DNA from: an uncultured Flavobacteriales bacterium | GTDB lineage: Bacteria > Bacteroidota > Bacteroidia > Flavobacteriales_D > Sanyastnellaceae | Assembly: GCA_949373165.1 (NCBI GenBank) | Contig: CASICO010000009.1 | Coordinates: 1-64,000 of the forward strand | Direction of reading: 5' to 3' | Length of the DNA stretch: 64,000 nucleotides | Shown: piece by piece, positions 20,262-29,333 of the stretch | How the letters are laid out: each line of letters opens with the position of its first letter | Position numbering within the stretch: position 1 is the first letter of the stretch | Notes under the pieces: generated by a model | Told to the model about the DNA's origin: nothing | Seen by the model: only the letters and a program-made list of their open reading frames with translations | The model's database searches: none | Translations under genes and position numbers: made by a program

Positions 20262-21260
20262 ATGTGCACATTCAACCCTCGGCATGTTTTGGCTGCCATC
20301 GCGCTGATGGCGGGAGGACTCCCTCTTTGGGCCCAAACCTGCTCAGACCCTCAAACCCTCTGCCCGGAGGCGCCGACATCTGTCTTCGTTCTTGATGGCG
20401 CAGACGCGTTCTTGAATTTCGATTGCATTGACGCCACACACGTGGCGGTTCTGCGCTTTCGGTCCAATCACAATTTCGAGAATCTGGGCTCGGCTCGAAT
20501 TCGAATCACGGAAGTGGCTTGTGATGGCCTGCTCGGGCCTGACACTTTATCTGCAGTCGTGGTCAGCGCCACCGGAGACCCATGTGACCCGGCTGGCCTC
20601 ACGGCCATGGGCCCCTGTGTTTCTGGGATAGATGACCTGGTCTGGGAATCGTCAACCTTGCAGCAAAACAGCGAATATTTCTTGTTGATTGGAACCCAGC
20701 ACGATCCTGCCGACGCCATGTGCGGCATGTATGTGGAGTTGGAGGGCGATGGCGTGACGCTGGACGCCTGCTGCAACCACACCCTTATTTCTGGCGCCTC
20801 TGCCGAACTTTCCGTGGAGGGTGGTGACCCCGTTTTTGGCTATGTGTGGTCCCCCAACTTTTACCTCTCAGACCCCACCCAGGCCAGCACCATGGTGACG
20901 CCTGCCGAGACGATCTCCTATCAGGTAGATGGACAGATTGGAGAGTGTTTGGTGTCCACTTCGGTTACGGTCACGGTCGGTTCTCCCATCGGGGTCCCCA
21001 ATAGTTTCACGCCAAACGGCGACAACATCAACGATTTCTGGGGAATAGACGGCATTGCCGCCTTCCCTGGCGCCAAGGTTGAGGTGTTCAATCGATGGGG
21101 ACAATTGGTGCACAGGTCCCTTGGTTACGCTCAGTCATGGGATGGTACGGGCAGATCAGGGAAGCCCTTGACACCCGGCACGTATTACTATGTGATTGAA
21201 CTCAACGACGCGGATCTTCCGATCCCGCCGGAAACTGGTCACGTGGCCATCATTCGATGA
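20262..21260 (+). CDS. Type B T9SS cargo protein with gliding-motility C-terminal domain
   Basis: About 332 residues. Signal peptide MCTFNPRHVLAAIALMAG with cleavage after LWAQ. The body is a Cys-containing beta domain (two halves, CSDPQTLCPEAP and later CCNHTLISGASAELSV) of unknown role, plus an Ig-like segment (FGYVWSPNFYLSDPTQ). The C-terminal 85 residues are a CHU_C/type B sorting domain: VPNSFTPNGDNINDFW, then VEVFNRWGQLVH, WDGTGRSGKPLTPGTYYYV and the end VAIIR. Such domains send proteins through the type IX secretion system to the cell surface or medium. The stop overlaps the ATG of the following PorP/SprF-type gene by four bases, so the pair is translationally coupled. Confidence 0.85.
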   Translation: MCTFNPRHVLAAIALMAGGLPLWAQTCSDPQTLCPEAPTSVFVLDGADAFLNFDCIDATHVAVLRFRSNHNFENLGSARIRITEVACDGLLGPDTLSAVVVSATGDPCDPAGLTAMGPCVSGIDDLVWESSTLQQNSEYFLLIGTQHDPADAMCGMYVELEGDGVTLDACCNHTLISGASAELSVEGGDPVFGYVWSPNFYLSDPTQASTMVTPAETISYQVDGQIGECLVSTSVTVTVGSPIGVPNSFTPNGDNINDFWGIDGIAAFPGAKVEVFNRWGQLVHRSLGYAQSWDGTGRSGKPLTPGTYYYVIELNDADLPIPPETGHVAIIR

Positions 21261-22207
21261 AGGGACTTTCTATTTTCTCCCCGTTGGCCTTGTGTGTTGT
21301 CCTGATGGGAACAGCATGGAACGGGTCTGCCCAGCAACTGCCACTGCGCACCAACTGGCAATTCAACTATTTTCAGGAAAACCCAGCCTTCGCTGGTTTC
21401 ACCGACTGTTTGGAGCTCAAGGCTGGGTTCCGCCAGCAGTGGGCTGGTTTTGATGGCGCTCCGCAAACAGCCTTTGCCAATCTACAAGGCGAAATCGCAC
21501 GTTCTGCGGGCGGTGGAATCCATGGTTTTGGTGGCCGAGTGACCGACGATTCTGCGGGCCCCTATGGTTTTACTCAACTCGACTTGGCGTATGCGTATCA
21601 CCTCAAAATGGCCCAAGGGTGGCGGCTGGCTGCTGGGGCAGCGATCGGGTTTATGCAGTACCGCTTGAACCTGAGCAACATTGTTTTGCCAGATTTCCAA
21701 GCGGGCAACGACCCAGCCATTACCTCCAGTGCCAATCAACTTTTGGCCCCCACGATGGATTTTGGCCTTTGGGTTTACAACAAGTACACTTTCTGGGGAC
21801 TGTCCATTCAAAATTTGATTGAGCCTTCTGTTGATCAATGGGGTTTAGACACCCGTTTCCGTCGTCATGTTGGGTTTTATGGAGGATCCTTGATTCGATT
21901 GGAGGGACCTTGGAGTTTTCACCCAGCAGGTTCTTTGCGCTTCGCTGCGGGCGCGCCCGTTGCCGTGGACGTTCAGGCGTTGTTCGATTATGATGATGCC
22001 ATTCGCTTTGGTGTGGGATATCGGAACGAGTCCGCTCTGTTTGGGCTGTTCAATTTGCAGATTACAGAGAACGTCAAATTGGGGTACGCCTATGACTGGA
22101 ACGTGGGGGAATTGCAACAAGCGGCTTCGAGCACCCATGAGGTCACACTGGGCATTTTGGCCTGTCCGGTCAGGGGTGGTCATGTTCCCTGTGCTGCCTT
22201 TCAATGA
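21257..22207 (+). CDS. PorP/SprF-type outer-membrane protein (first copy)
   Basis: A 316-residue beta-barrel protein of the PorP/SprF family. Signal peptide MKGLSIFSPLALCVVLMG with cleavage near GSAQQ. It then carries family marks: FNYFQENPAFAGF (the 'NPA.AG' motif), FRQQWAGFDGAPQTAFANL, GGGIHGFGGRVTDDSAGPYGF, alternating short beta strands, and a C-terminal strand region FNLQITENVKLGYAYDW. Members support secretion or anchoring of a partner T9SS cargo protein; SprF, for example, is needed for SprB export in Flavobacterium. Here the partner is most likely the immediately upstream type B protein, or the giant repeat protein downstream. Confidence 0.87.
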   Translation: MKGLSIFSPLALCVVLMGTAWNGSAQQLPLRTNWQFNYFQENPAFAGFTDCLELKAGFRQQWAGFDGAPQTAFANLQGEIARSAGGGIHGFGGRVTDDSAGPYGFTQLDLAYAYHLKMAQGWRLAAGAAIGFMQYRLNLSNIVLPDFQAGNDPAITSSANQLLAPTMDFGLWVYNKYTFWGLSIQNLIEPSVDQWGLDTRFRRHVGFYGGSLIRLEGPWSFHPAGSLRFAAGAPVAVDVQALFDYDDAIRFGVGYRNESALFGLFNLQITENVKLGYAYDWNVGELQQAASSTHEVTLGILACPVRGGHVPCAAFQ

Positions 22208-22256
22208 ACGTCATGGAACCCCAACAACGATTGTCACGTAGCACAAAGAGTTGCCG

Positions 22257-25200
22257 ATGAAGAAGTGTCCTGGAGAATACAGTTTAATGCCGCCCTTGCC
22301 AAATCAGGGGCCAGTGCGCTTGTTCTTCCAGGGGCTCTGTCTATTGCTGTCGTTTGCATTGATCCAGGGGGTCTCTGCTCAGTGTCCGTCTGAGATTGAC
22401 ATCCTTCAACCCATTACATGCAGTGGCGCCGATGATGGTGTTTTGACTGTGGCAGTCCCGACGGGGGAGGATCCGGATGAGGTGTATTGGTTGTTCGAGG
22501 ACGACACGCTGTTTGGCGTGGTCCAGTTAGGGCTTGGCCCGGGCAGCTACCTCGCGTTTGTTCCGGGATGCAGCGCATTGGGGGTGACTTTGAATGAGCC
22601 GTTTCCATTCTTCATCACCTCTTCCATTGTGCAGCTTCCCACATGCGACAATCCTTGCTCTGGGGTGATTGAGGCCACGGCAAACTTTGGCACGGGTGAT
22701 GTCACGTTTGATTGGTCGCACAATGCGGCCGAAACCAGCGCCACAGGCACCGGCATCTGCGAAGGGGTTGTGCTCATCTCGGCTTTAGACGCCAATGGGT
22801 GTCAAGATCAAGACATGGTGACGGTGGAGATTCCCCCTGTAGAGGTTTTGGCTTTTGGCACAGACCCCAGTTGCAGCGGCCTTGAAGATGGGTCTGTCGC
22901 AGCGGTCGCCTCTGGCGGTTTGGGTGGTGGCTTTTCCTTTGTTTGGACAAATTCCAGTGGCACAATTGTTGGAAATACAGCGAACATCTCGGACTTGGGA
23001 ACGGGGGAGTATTTCGTGACCGCGTCAGACACCGGCGGCTGCAGCATGTCCACCAGTGTCGTCTTGTCTGACCCTCCGCCGGTCAGCATTGACATGGCCT
23101 CCACCGGAGTCAGTTGCTTTGGAGATGAGGACGGAACAGCGTCTGCCACTTTTGCTGACGCGGCCTTGTATACTTGGTCGGGTCCGAACGGGTTCTCCTC
23201 TGCGGGCCCCGAGGTTGGGACCATTCAAGACTTGGCGCCAGGGGAGTATACCGTGGTTGTTTTGGCGACCAATGGTTGCATTGGTGCTGGAAGTGTGGAT
23301 GTGGAGCAACCAGAGTTGCTCGTTGGCGCGTCTTTTGAAGCGCCCCCAACGTGTTCTGGATTGTCCAATGGAACCGCAGGCATTGTGCCTGTGGGCGGAA
23401 CCGCAGATTACAGTGTGACATGGACCTTGCCCAGTGGAGATGTGGCCACAGGGGAGTTCTTGACGGGCCTTTCTGCAGGCAGTTACGCCTTCGAATTGCA
23501 GGACGCGAACAGTTGTATGTCCAGCGGCACGGTCGTTTTGGTCGACCCAGAGCCGGTTTCGCTCACCTTGACTTTGACTTCACCGCTTTGCGCGGAAGGA
23601 GATTTGGAGGGCACAGGCTCTGTTGACGCAGTGGCTGAAGGGGGCCTTGGCCCCTATTTGGCGGGGTGGTTCAACGTGGCCACCCAAGAGTTGATTGGGT
23701 CGGCGCTTTCGATTGGCAATTTGCCCTCTGGCACATATGGATTGGGCGTCTCAGACCAGTTAGGGTGCACTGTGGACACCGTGGTCACGCTGTTGGCTCC
23801 AGACAGTTTGAGCGTCTCTGTGCTGGCAAATCCGCCCTCTTGTTTTGGTGACGCCGATGGCCAAGCCATGGCTGTTGTTGAAGGAGGAACGCCCGAGTAT
23901 TCAGTGCTTTGGACAGGCGACGTGGACCCGACGGTGGGCGCGTCAATCGACAACTTGACTGCAGGAGAATATGCCGTTTCGGTCAGTGACAACTTGGGCT
24001 GTACCGCGGCCGTTGGATTTGTCCTTGTGGATCCTGAACCGATCGATTTTACTGCATTTGCAACGCCCGTTGGGTGTTCTGGAACGGATGGTGCTGTGTT
24101 GAGCACGGCCATGGGTGGCGTTCCTGATTACCAAGTCAATTGGACGGGACCCGATGGAGATGTGGGATCTGGCCTTGAATTGGTGGGGTTAACGCCAGGC
24201 AGTTATTCTGCTGAGTTGACAGACTTGAGTGGATGCGAAGCCAGTTTGGTTGTTGAGGTGCTTGCGCTGCCCGCATTGACGCTGGAATGGAACGGTTTGG
24301 CCTTCGACTGCACGACCGGTCTTGCTGCATTGTCTGCGACATCTGCGGGGGGAGACCCGCCGGTTGTCTTGTCTCTCGAGGGCCCCTCAGGCGCCGTTGA
24401 TTCAGGGGATTGGGCCTCTCTCTCCGAGGGTTCATATGTCTTGTCTGCCACCGATCAAAGGGGGTGCATAGCAGACACCACGTTCACGGTTTTGCCCTTG
24501 ATTTCCATCGAAGTGGATGTCACACCTGCAGGGTGCGGCGGCGCAGGAGAGATTCAAGTTTTGGCTTTGGCAGGGTCTGGGACATATGTCTTTTTTGAGG
24601 CGACCCAAGGCCCCCCCACCTCGTCCAATGGAACCCTCGCGATTTGGGAAGCGTTGGAAGTTGGGTCATACGTGATCGTGGTGAGTGACGGTGTTTGTCA
24701 GGTGGAAGAGGAGGTGCTCATCGAAGGCGCTACACTCTTTGATTGGTCTGTCGAGACCTTTGATTTTGCGTGCGATGAATCTCCGGGCAGTGTGTCTGTA
24801 TCGGTTGAAGGCGCCTTGGGGCCCATCGAATACAGCGGGGAAAGCGCCGAGGGCTCGGTGTCGTGGAGTACGGCAGACACGTCGGGGTTGATGCCCGGCC
24901 AATACACGTTGTCGGTTTTGGATGGTGCGGGTTGCGAACGGGACACTTTGATTGAACTCCTGCTGGCTCCGCCTTTGTCATTGGTTGCCAGCGCAACGGA
25001 CATCGTGTGCTTTGGAAATACGGATGGCGCCATCATGGCGGAGGCTGTCGGGGGAACGGGCATCTTGAATTTGGGAGCGCAGGGGCCGCAAGGGTTGGTT
25101 TTGGCTCCTTTTGAAAACCTGATCGCGGGAACCTACACCGTGGGTGTGGTGGACGAACGCGGCTGTTCGGCGGACACGTTGATCGCCATCATCGAACCAG

Positions 25201-27389
25201 CAGTCATCGAAGTTGAAGTGTCGGTTCAGCCGGAGAGCTGCGCGGGCACAATGGATGGAGCGGTGAGTCTCTCGGCCTCTGGTGGAACTGGGGATTTATC
25301 GGTCCAATGGTCCAATGGACCGGATACCGCAGAATGGCTTGAGCTGGCGGCGGGGTCATACAATTGGACGGTGACGGACGGCCAAGGCTGCGTGAGCGGA
25401 GGTCAAGCTGATGTGGACTTGGCGGGTGGCTTGACTGTGACATCAGAAGTGGAACCAGGGGATTGTTTGGAAGGAGTGGCAACGGCCAATGTGGTGTTGC
25501 ACCTTGTTGGAAACGCAGCGCAAGCCAATGTTCTTTTGGGAGGGTTGCCGGCCGATTTCACAGAAACCTTGGAGGGGGAAGGAACGTGGGCCTGGAACAA
25601 CTTACCGGAGGGGAATTACGGTTGGACGGCAAGTTTGGGTGAGGGATGTGGGTCAAATGGAACGGCGTCAGTGCTGCTGCCCGACCCACTCTCATGGACG
25701 GGAACGGTGACCCCGCCTTTTTGCGAAGCGGACACAGGCCAAGTGGTCGGCCTGAGTGTGGGTGGCGTTTTGCCCATCGAGGCACACTGGTTTGGAACCA
25801 CACTTTCTGGAGACACTTTGATTGGGGAAGGGGCGTCCATTGGGCCATTGCCCTCTGGGGAGTACACCATCGAAATTGCAGATGATGCCGGGTGCATTGT
25901 GGACACCACCGTATCGCTTGTGCCTTTGTCGACAGGTTTGGGGGTCACACTGGAGCTGATTCAACCGAGTTGTGGAGGAGCGCTTGTTGGACAGGCTGAA
26001 CTGCTTCCGTTTGGGGGTGTGGGGCCTTATGAAGTCCAGGTCGAAGGGGCGGCAGACGATTTTTCCCTTCCCTTTCTCGTGCCAGGAAGCTATCCAATAA
26101 CCTTGACGGACTCCTTGGGGTGTTTGGCAGTGGACACCATTTTGATTGATCCCGCGAGTGAATTTCTTCTTTCTGCTGAAGTGGACTCCGCTTCTTGCGC
26201 ATACAGTGAAGATGGGAGCGTTTATTTGACCACAGCCAATGGAACGGGCAGCGTCAACTTCACCTTTTCTGGCCCGTTTGGTGCGGTGTCCGTGGGGGAT
26301 ACGGTTCAGGGGGTTGGCCCCGGGGTTTATGAAGTCACCGCCTTGGATGAAGCGGGTTGTCCGGCAGTGTTGCTGGTCACGGTTGAGGCTCCGCCAGCGC
26401 TGTTTGTAACGCTGGACAGCTTGAGTCGCCCGAGTTGTTTGGGGGATGTGGACGGCGCGCTCTATGCAAGCGCCTCTGGGGGCACAGGTTCCCCCGCTGG
26501 TTGGTCGTTCAATTGGTTCTTCGAAGGCCAGCAAGTGGGAGAAGGGCCAACGCTGGACGGCCTTGGGGATGGCGATTATGCCATTGTGGTCTTGGACGGT
26601 GCCGGGTGCACAGGAGAGATTGAGTCGATACCATTGGTTGCGCAAGGAGATGTCGCGCTCAGTGTTCCTTCGGACACCGCTTTGTGCGCAGGTCAAGTGT
26701 TGTTTTTGGAGGCGGTGTCATCAGGCGCCACGCAAACTTTGTGGCTGTTGCCAGACTCAACCAGCGGCCCCGGTTTGGACGCGCCAGGTTTTGTCGTTTT
26801 TGAGGGGTCCGCTCAGTGGGTGTTCACGGCCTCTAGATTGGGCTGCGTTCGATCAGACACCGTTCAAGTGACAGGCTTGTCTTTGCCAGTGCCCAATGCT
26901 GGAGTGGATCAGACCATACCAGAAGGCGGAACAACCTCCATTGGGTCTGAACCCAACTTGGACTGGAGTTATGTGTGGGCGCCGTCAGAGGAGGTCCTTT
27001 CACCGGAATTGGGGGCCACGGCGACACAGGGGTTGTTTGAGTCAACGTTGTTCTTGTTAACGGCATTCACCAGCGAGGGGTGCTTCTCTTCCGACACTGT
27101 GTTGATTGAGGTGTTGAAGGATTTGGACATTCCCTCGGGCTTTACGCCCAATGCAGATGGGATCAATGACCGTTGGAACTTGGGGGGCTTGGACCAGTAC
27201 CCAAGTGCTCAAATCACCTTGTTCAATCGTTGGGGAGACGTTCTTTTGACCCAAGGCGCGGATGAGGGGTCTTGGGACGGCACACTGGGGGGCATTCCAG
27301 TTCCTGTTGGAACGTATTACTATCACATCCGCGTCGATGAACCTGCTTTACAAGCAGAGTGGACGGGGCCCATCACCTTGATGAGATGA
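22257..27389 (+). CDS. Giant SprB-like repeat adhesin with type B T9SS domain
   Basis: About 1710 residues, one uninterrupted frame. Signal peptide with hydrophobic LFFQGLCLLLSFALIQG, cleavage after VSAQ. From residue about 45 to 1480 it is built of roughly 18 degenerate SprB-type units of about 75-80 residues. Each begins with a Cys in a C-x-G-x-x-D-G context, followed by GG-x-x-x-[YF]-x-x-x-W, then G-[EST]-Y and a D-x-x-G-C turn; examples are PSCFGDADGQAMAVVEGG and ESCAGTMDGAVSLSASGG. After a less regular region comes the type B sorting domain: IPSGFTPNADGINDRWN, ITLFNRWGDVLL, PVGTYYYHIRV and the end TLMR. SprB in Flavobacterium is the mobile gliding adhesin. This protein is much shorter, so it may be an adhesin without gliding. 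Flanked on both sides by PorP/SprF-type genes. An alternative ATG is at 22287. Confidence 0.88.
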   Translation: MKKCPGEYSLMPPLPNQGPVRLFFQGLCLLLSFALIQGVSAQCPSEIDILQPITCSGADDGVLTVAVPTGEDPDEVYWLFEDDTLFGVVQLGLGPGSYLAFVPGCSALGVTLNEPFPFFITSSIVQLPTCDNPCSGVIEATANFGTGDVTFDWSHNAAETSATGTGICEGVVLISALDANGCQDQDMVTVEIPPVEVLAFGTDPSCSGLEDGSVAAVASGGLGGGFSFVWTNSSGTIVGNTANISDLGTGEYFVTASDTGGCSMSTSVVLSDPPPVSIDMASTGVSCFGDEDGTASATFADAALYTWSGPNGFSSAGPEVGTIQDLAPGEYTVVVLATNGCIGAGSVDVEQPELLVGASFEAPPTCSGLSNGTAGIVPVGGTADYSVTWTLPSGDVATGEFLTGLSAGSYAFELQDANSCMSSGTVVLVDPEPVSLTLTLTSPLCAEGDLEGTGSVDAVAEGGLGPYLAGWFNVATQELIGSALSIGNLPSGTYGLGVSDQLGCTVDTVVTLLAPDSLSVSVLANPPSCFGDADGQAMAVVEGGTPEYSVLWTGDVDPTVGASIDNLTAGEYAVSVSDNLGCTAAVGFVLVDPEPIDFTAFATPVGCSGTDGAVLSTAMGGVPDYQVNWTGPDGDVGSGLELVGLTPGSYSAELTDLSGCEASLVVEVLALPALTLEWNGLAFDCTTGLAALSATSAGGDPPVVLSLEGPSGAVDSGDWASLSEGSYVLSATDQRGCIADTTFTVLPLISIEVDVTPAGCGGAGEIQVLALAGSGTYVFFEATQGPPTSSNGTLAIWEALEVGSYVIVVSDGVCQVEEEVLIEGATLFDWSVETFDFACDESPGSVSVSVEGALGPIEYSGESAEGSVSWSTADTSGLMPGQYTLSVLDGAGCERDTLIELLLAPPLSLVASATDIVCFGNTDGAIMAEAVGGTGILNLGAQGPQGLVLAPFENLIAGTYTVGVVDERGCSADTLIAIIEPAVIEVEVSVQPESCAGTMDGAVSLSASGGTGDLSVQWSNGPDTAEWLELAAGSYNWTVTDGQGCVSGGQADVDLAGGLTVTSEVEPGDCLEGVATANVVLHLVGNAAQANVLLGGLPADFTETLEGEGTWAWNNLPEGNYGWTASLGEGCGSNGTASVLLPDPLSWTGTVTPPFCEADTGQVVGLSVGGVLPIEAHWFGTTLSGDTLIGEGASIGPLPSGEYTIEIADDAGCIVDTTVSLVPLSTGLGVTLELIQPSCGGALVGQAELLPFGGVGPYEVQVEGAADDFSLPFLVPGSYPITLTDSLGCLAVDTILIDPASEFLLSAEVDSASCAYSEDGSVYLTTANGTGSVNFTFSGPFGAVSVGDTVQGVGPGVYEVTALDEAGCPAVLLVTVEAPPALFVTLDSLSRPSCLGDVDGALYASASGGTGSPAGWSFNWFFEGQQVGEGPTLDGLGDGDYAIVVLDGAGCTGEIESIPLVAQGDVALSVPSDTALCAGQVLFLEAVSSGATQTLWLLPDSTSGPGLDAPGFVVFEGSAQWVFTASRLGCVRSDTVQVTGLSLPVPNAGVDQTIPEGGTTSIGSEPNLDWSYVWAPSEEVLSPELGATATQGLFESTLFLLTAFTSEGCFSSDTVLIEVLKDLDIPSGFTPNADGINDRWNLGGLDQYPSAQITLFNRWGDVLLTQGADEGSWDGTLGGIPVPVGTYYYHIRVDEPALQAEWTGPITLMR

Positions 27390-28294
27390 GGATGATCAGA
27401 ACCACTTTTTCCACCGGACTTCACGTGGGCACGTTGGCCTTGTTTTTCTGTCTCAACTGGGCGGTTTCGGGCCAACAAATGCCCGTCACGACACTGCCAC
27501 TGGATCACGCCTTTGATGCGCATCCCGCGGCAGCGTCGGACACCTTGATTCGGGTGAGCATTTGGCAGAGAAGCCCTTGGAGCGGGGTGGCATCGGCCCC
27601 CAGAACGACTTCTTTGGCCATCACCTCCCCAACCGGTTCGGATGCGTTGGCTTGGGGGGCTCGGTTTTGGAGTGACGTTGCAGGTCCTACCCGCATGGCT
27701 GGCGCGCACGCGGGACTTTCTTACTCTACGTTTTGGACACAGGGCCTGCGCATGTCTTTTGGCCTAGGCATCGGCTGGACCCAATTCGCCATTGACGGAA
27801 ATCGCATTGATTTTGAGCAGGCGGGAGACCCAGCCTTGGGAGACACCTACCAAGCGGTTGGCGTGCCTGACGCCAGTGCTGGCTTGTGGGTTTCGAATGA
27901 CCGACTCAACATCGCCATTTCTGCAGGACAAGTTCTCGGAGGGAACCTTCCTGTTTACAGTGGGACGGGCATGGAGTCTCAATTGGAATCCCACCTGAGG
28001 GGAATGGTGGCTTATCGATTCGGAACCGAGCAGTGGGGTTGGACACCTGTGCTGCAGTTCCAGCACTTGAGGCCAATTCCGGCAGAGGTGTCTGGGGCAT
28101 TAAAGGTGGATCGCCAAGGAGAGTATTGGGCCATGTTGGGCTATCGGTCAGCAGGAGCCGCGCATTTGGGTGCGGGAATCAAATTGAACAATCAACTGAC
28201 CTTCAGTTACAACCGGAATTGGGCGACGGGCAGTTTGGCCCGTGTCCTTGGCGGCGGTCATGAGGTTGTATTGGCATTCACGGTGCCCCGTTGA
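27386..28294 (+). CDS. PorP/SprF-type outer-membrane protein (second copy)
   Basis: About 302 residues. The start (ATGA overlap with the giant repeat protein's stop) gives a signal peptide with LHVGTLALFFCLNWAV, cleavage near SGQQ. The rest matches the PorP/SprF pattern of short beta strands, e.g. HAGLSYSTFWTQGLRMSFGLG, FEQAGDPALGDTYQ, ASAGLWVSNDRLNIAIS and the closing NNQLTFSYNRNWATGS...HEVVLAF. It is clearly different in sequence from the first copy, and the NPA.AG motif is replaced by AFDAHPAAA, so it is a divergent member. The four-base overlap with the adhesin gene makes it that protein's most likely dedicated partner. Confidence 0.8.
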   Translation: MRMIRTTFSTGLHVGTLALFFCLNWAVSGQQMPVTTLPLDHAFDAHPAAASDTLIRVSIWQRSPWSGVASAPRTTSLAITSPTGSDALAWGARFWSDVAGPTRMAGAHAGLSYSTFWTQGLRMSFGLGIGWTQFAIDGNRIDFEQAGDPALGDTYQAVGVPDASAGLWVSNDRLNIAISAGQVLGGNLPVYSGTGMESQLESHLRGMVAYRFGTEQWGWTPVLQFQHLRPIPAEVSGALKVDRQGEYWAMLGYRSAGAAHLGAGIKLNNQLTFSYNRNWATGSLARVLGGGHEVVLAFTVPR

Positions 28295-28367
28295 TGAAGC
28301 CTTTAAACAGGTGCAGCAGCTGTGGATTGCGCCGGTAGTTTCGGAACGGAAAGAGCACAGATTGAAC

Positions 28368-29333
28368 ATGGCTGGATTCAAGAATTTGGAAGACTTGGTG
28401 GGTGACCTGGAAGCGGGCCTGCAAAAGTTGAGGGCAGGAAAATTGGAGCCGGAAGAGCTAACGCCTCTGGTTGATGACGCGAGAGAGCTTTGTGACCGAC
28501 TGGTTTTGCTTCGTTTTAAGGCGCACGAGTTTGCCTACGAGGTCAGAAGAAAAGGACCCCAAGGCGGTGCAGATGAGCAGGCCATAGAAAGACAACCTGT
28601 TCGCCCCTTTAGAATTGGGGCGGCTTATCAAACGTCTTTGATTGACGCCATTGAGGAGGTGAGCAGAGAGCAAGCAGAGCAAGCAGCAGACGCCCGCCGA
28701 TTGGCCGGAACCCCGGACTTGTTTGACTTTGCCGCAGAGCCGAGGGCGGGTGCCGCTGTGTCCCCTGAGCCCGTTGTGGATGCGGAAGAGGTCTCCGAGG
28801 TCGCTTTGGGTGCGGAAGAAGTCTCCGAGGTCGTTTTGGGTGCGGAAGAAGTCTCCGAGGTCGCTTTGGGTGCGGAAGAAGTCTCCGAGGTCGCTGAGGA
28901 AGACTGGTCAGAAGTCGAGGACGACTTTTCTATTGTACCCGATGAAGAGGCTCCCGATTCCGTTGTGGAGCAGAAGGAAGTTCTTGAGCCCGTCGCGGTC
29001 GCGGAAGATGTGCCGTCGGCCAAGCATGAAGGCAAATCAACACCGCCCGAGGACAACGCACCGTCGTTGGCTGAACACATGGAAATGAAAGCGATTGGCG
29101 ACTTACGCAAGGCGTTTAGCCTGGTCGAGAAATACGAGTGCATCAAAGGCTTGTTTCAAGATGACGCGGTGCTTTTTGACCGTGTTTTGGACGCGTTAGA
29201 CAATGCGGGAGACTATCAATTGGCTTTGTTGTGGCTCAAACAACACGTCCCTGGTTTTGACACGTGGGATCAGGAAGACGCGACGGTATTGCGATTTTTG
29301 GAGCGCGTTCAAAGGAGGTATGCTCCATGTTAA
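28368..29333 (+). CDS. Acidic repeat-containing cytoplasmic protein of unknown function
   Basis: A 321-residue protein without signal peptide or membrane segment. The N-terminal 80 residues are predicted helical (MAGFKNLEDLVGDLEAGLQ, ELTPLVDDARELCDRLVLL). The middle (about residues 130-230) is very acidic and includes four copies of a ten-residue repeat [AEEVSEVALG]. The C-terminal 90 residues form a conserved-looking helical module (LAEHMEMKAIGDLRKAFSLVEKY... LFQDDAVLFDRVLDAL... ALLWLKQHVP). A similar two-ended layout with a variable acidic middle occurs in other Bacteroidota proteins, but I recognise no named family. It is between the PorP/SprF-type gene and rsmI, overlapping the rsmI start by seven bases. 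Confidence 0.72.
   Translation: MAGFKNLEDLVGDLEAGLQKLRAGKLEPEELTPLVDDARELCDRLVLLRFKAHEFAYEVRRKGPQGGADEQAIERQPVRPFRIGAAYQTSLIDAIEEVSREQAEQAADARRLAGTPDLFDFAAEPRAGAAVSPEPVVDAEEVSEVALGAEEVSEVVLGAEEVSEVALGAEEVSEVAEEDWSEVEDDFSIVPDEEAPDSVVEQKEVLEPVAVAEDVPSAKHEGKSTPPEDNAPSLAEHMEMKAIGDLRKAFSLVEKYECIKGLFQDDAVLFDRVLDALDNAGDYQLALLWLKQHVPGFDTWDQEDATVLRFLERVQRRYAPC
28782..28901 (+). repeat. Four tandem 30-bp in-frame repeats
   Basis: Four head-to-tail units, starting at 28782, 28812, 28842 and 28872, each beginning GCGGAAGA[AG]GTCTCCGAGG. The first three are almost identical (one or two substitutions each); the fourth diverges after 24 bases. They encode the ten-residue acidic repeats of the surrounding gene. 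The near identity suggests recent expansion by slippage. Confidence 0.92.

Noticed and set aside
25692..26696. Minus-strand 334-codon frame within the SprB-like gene
   Set aside because: Arises from the biased codons of the repeats; no domain or signal.
28782..28901. Short direct repeats as a possible CRISPR
   Set aside because: Units are contiguous with no spacers and lie in a coding frame.
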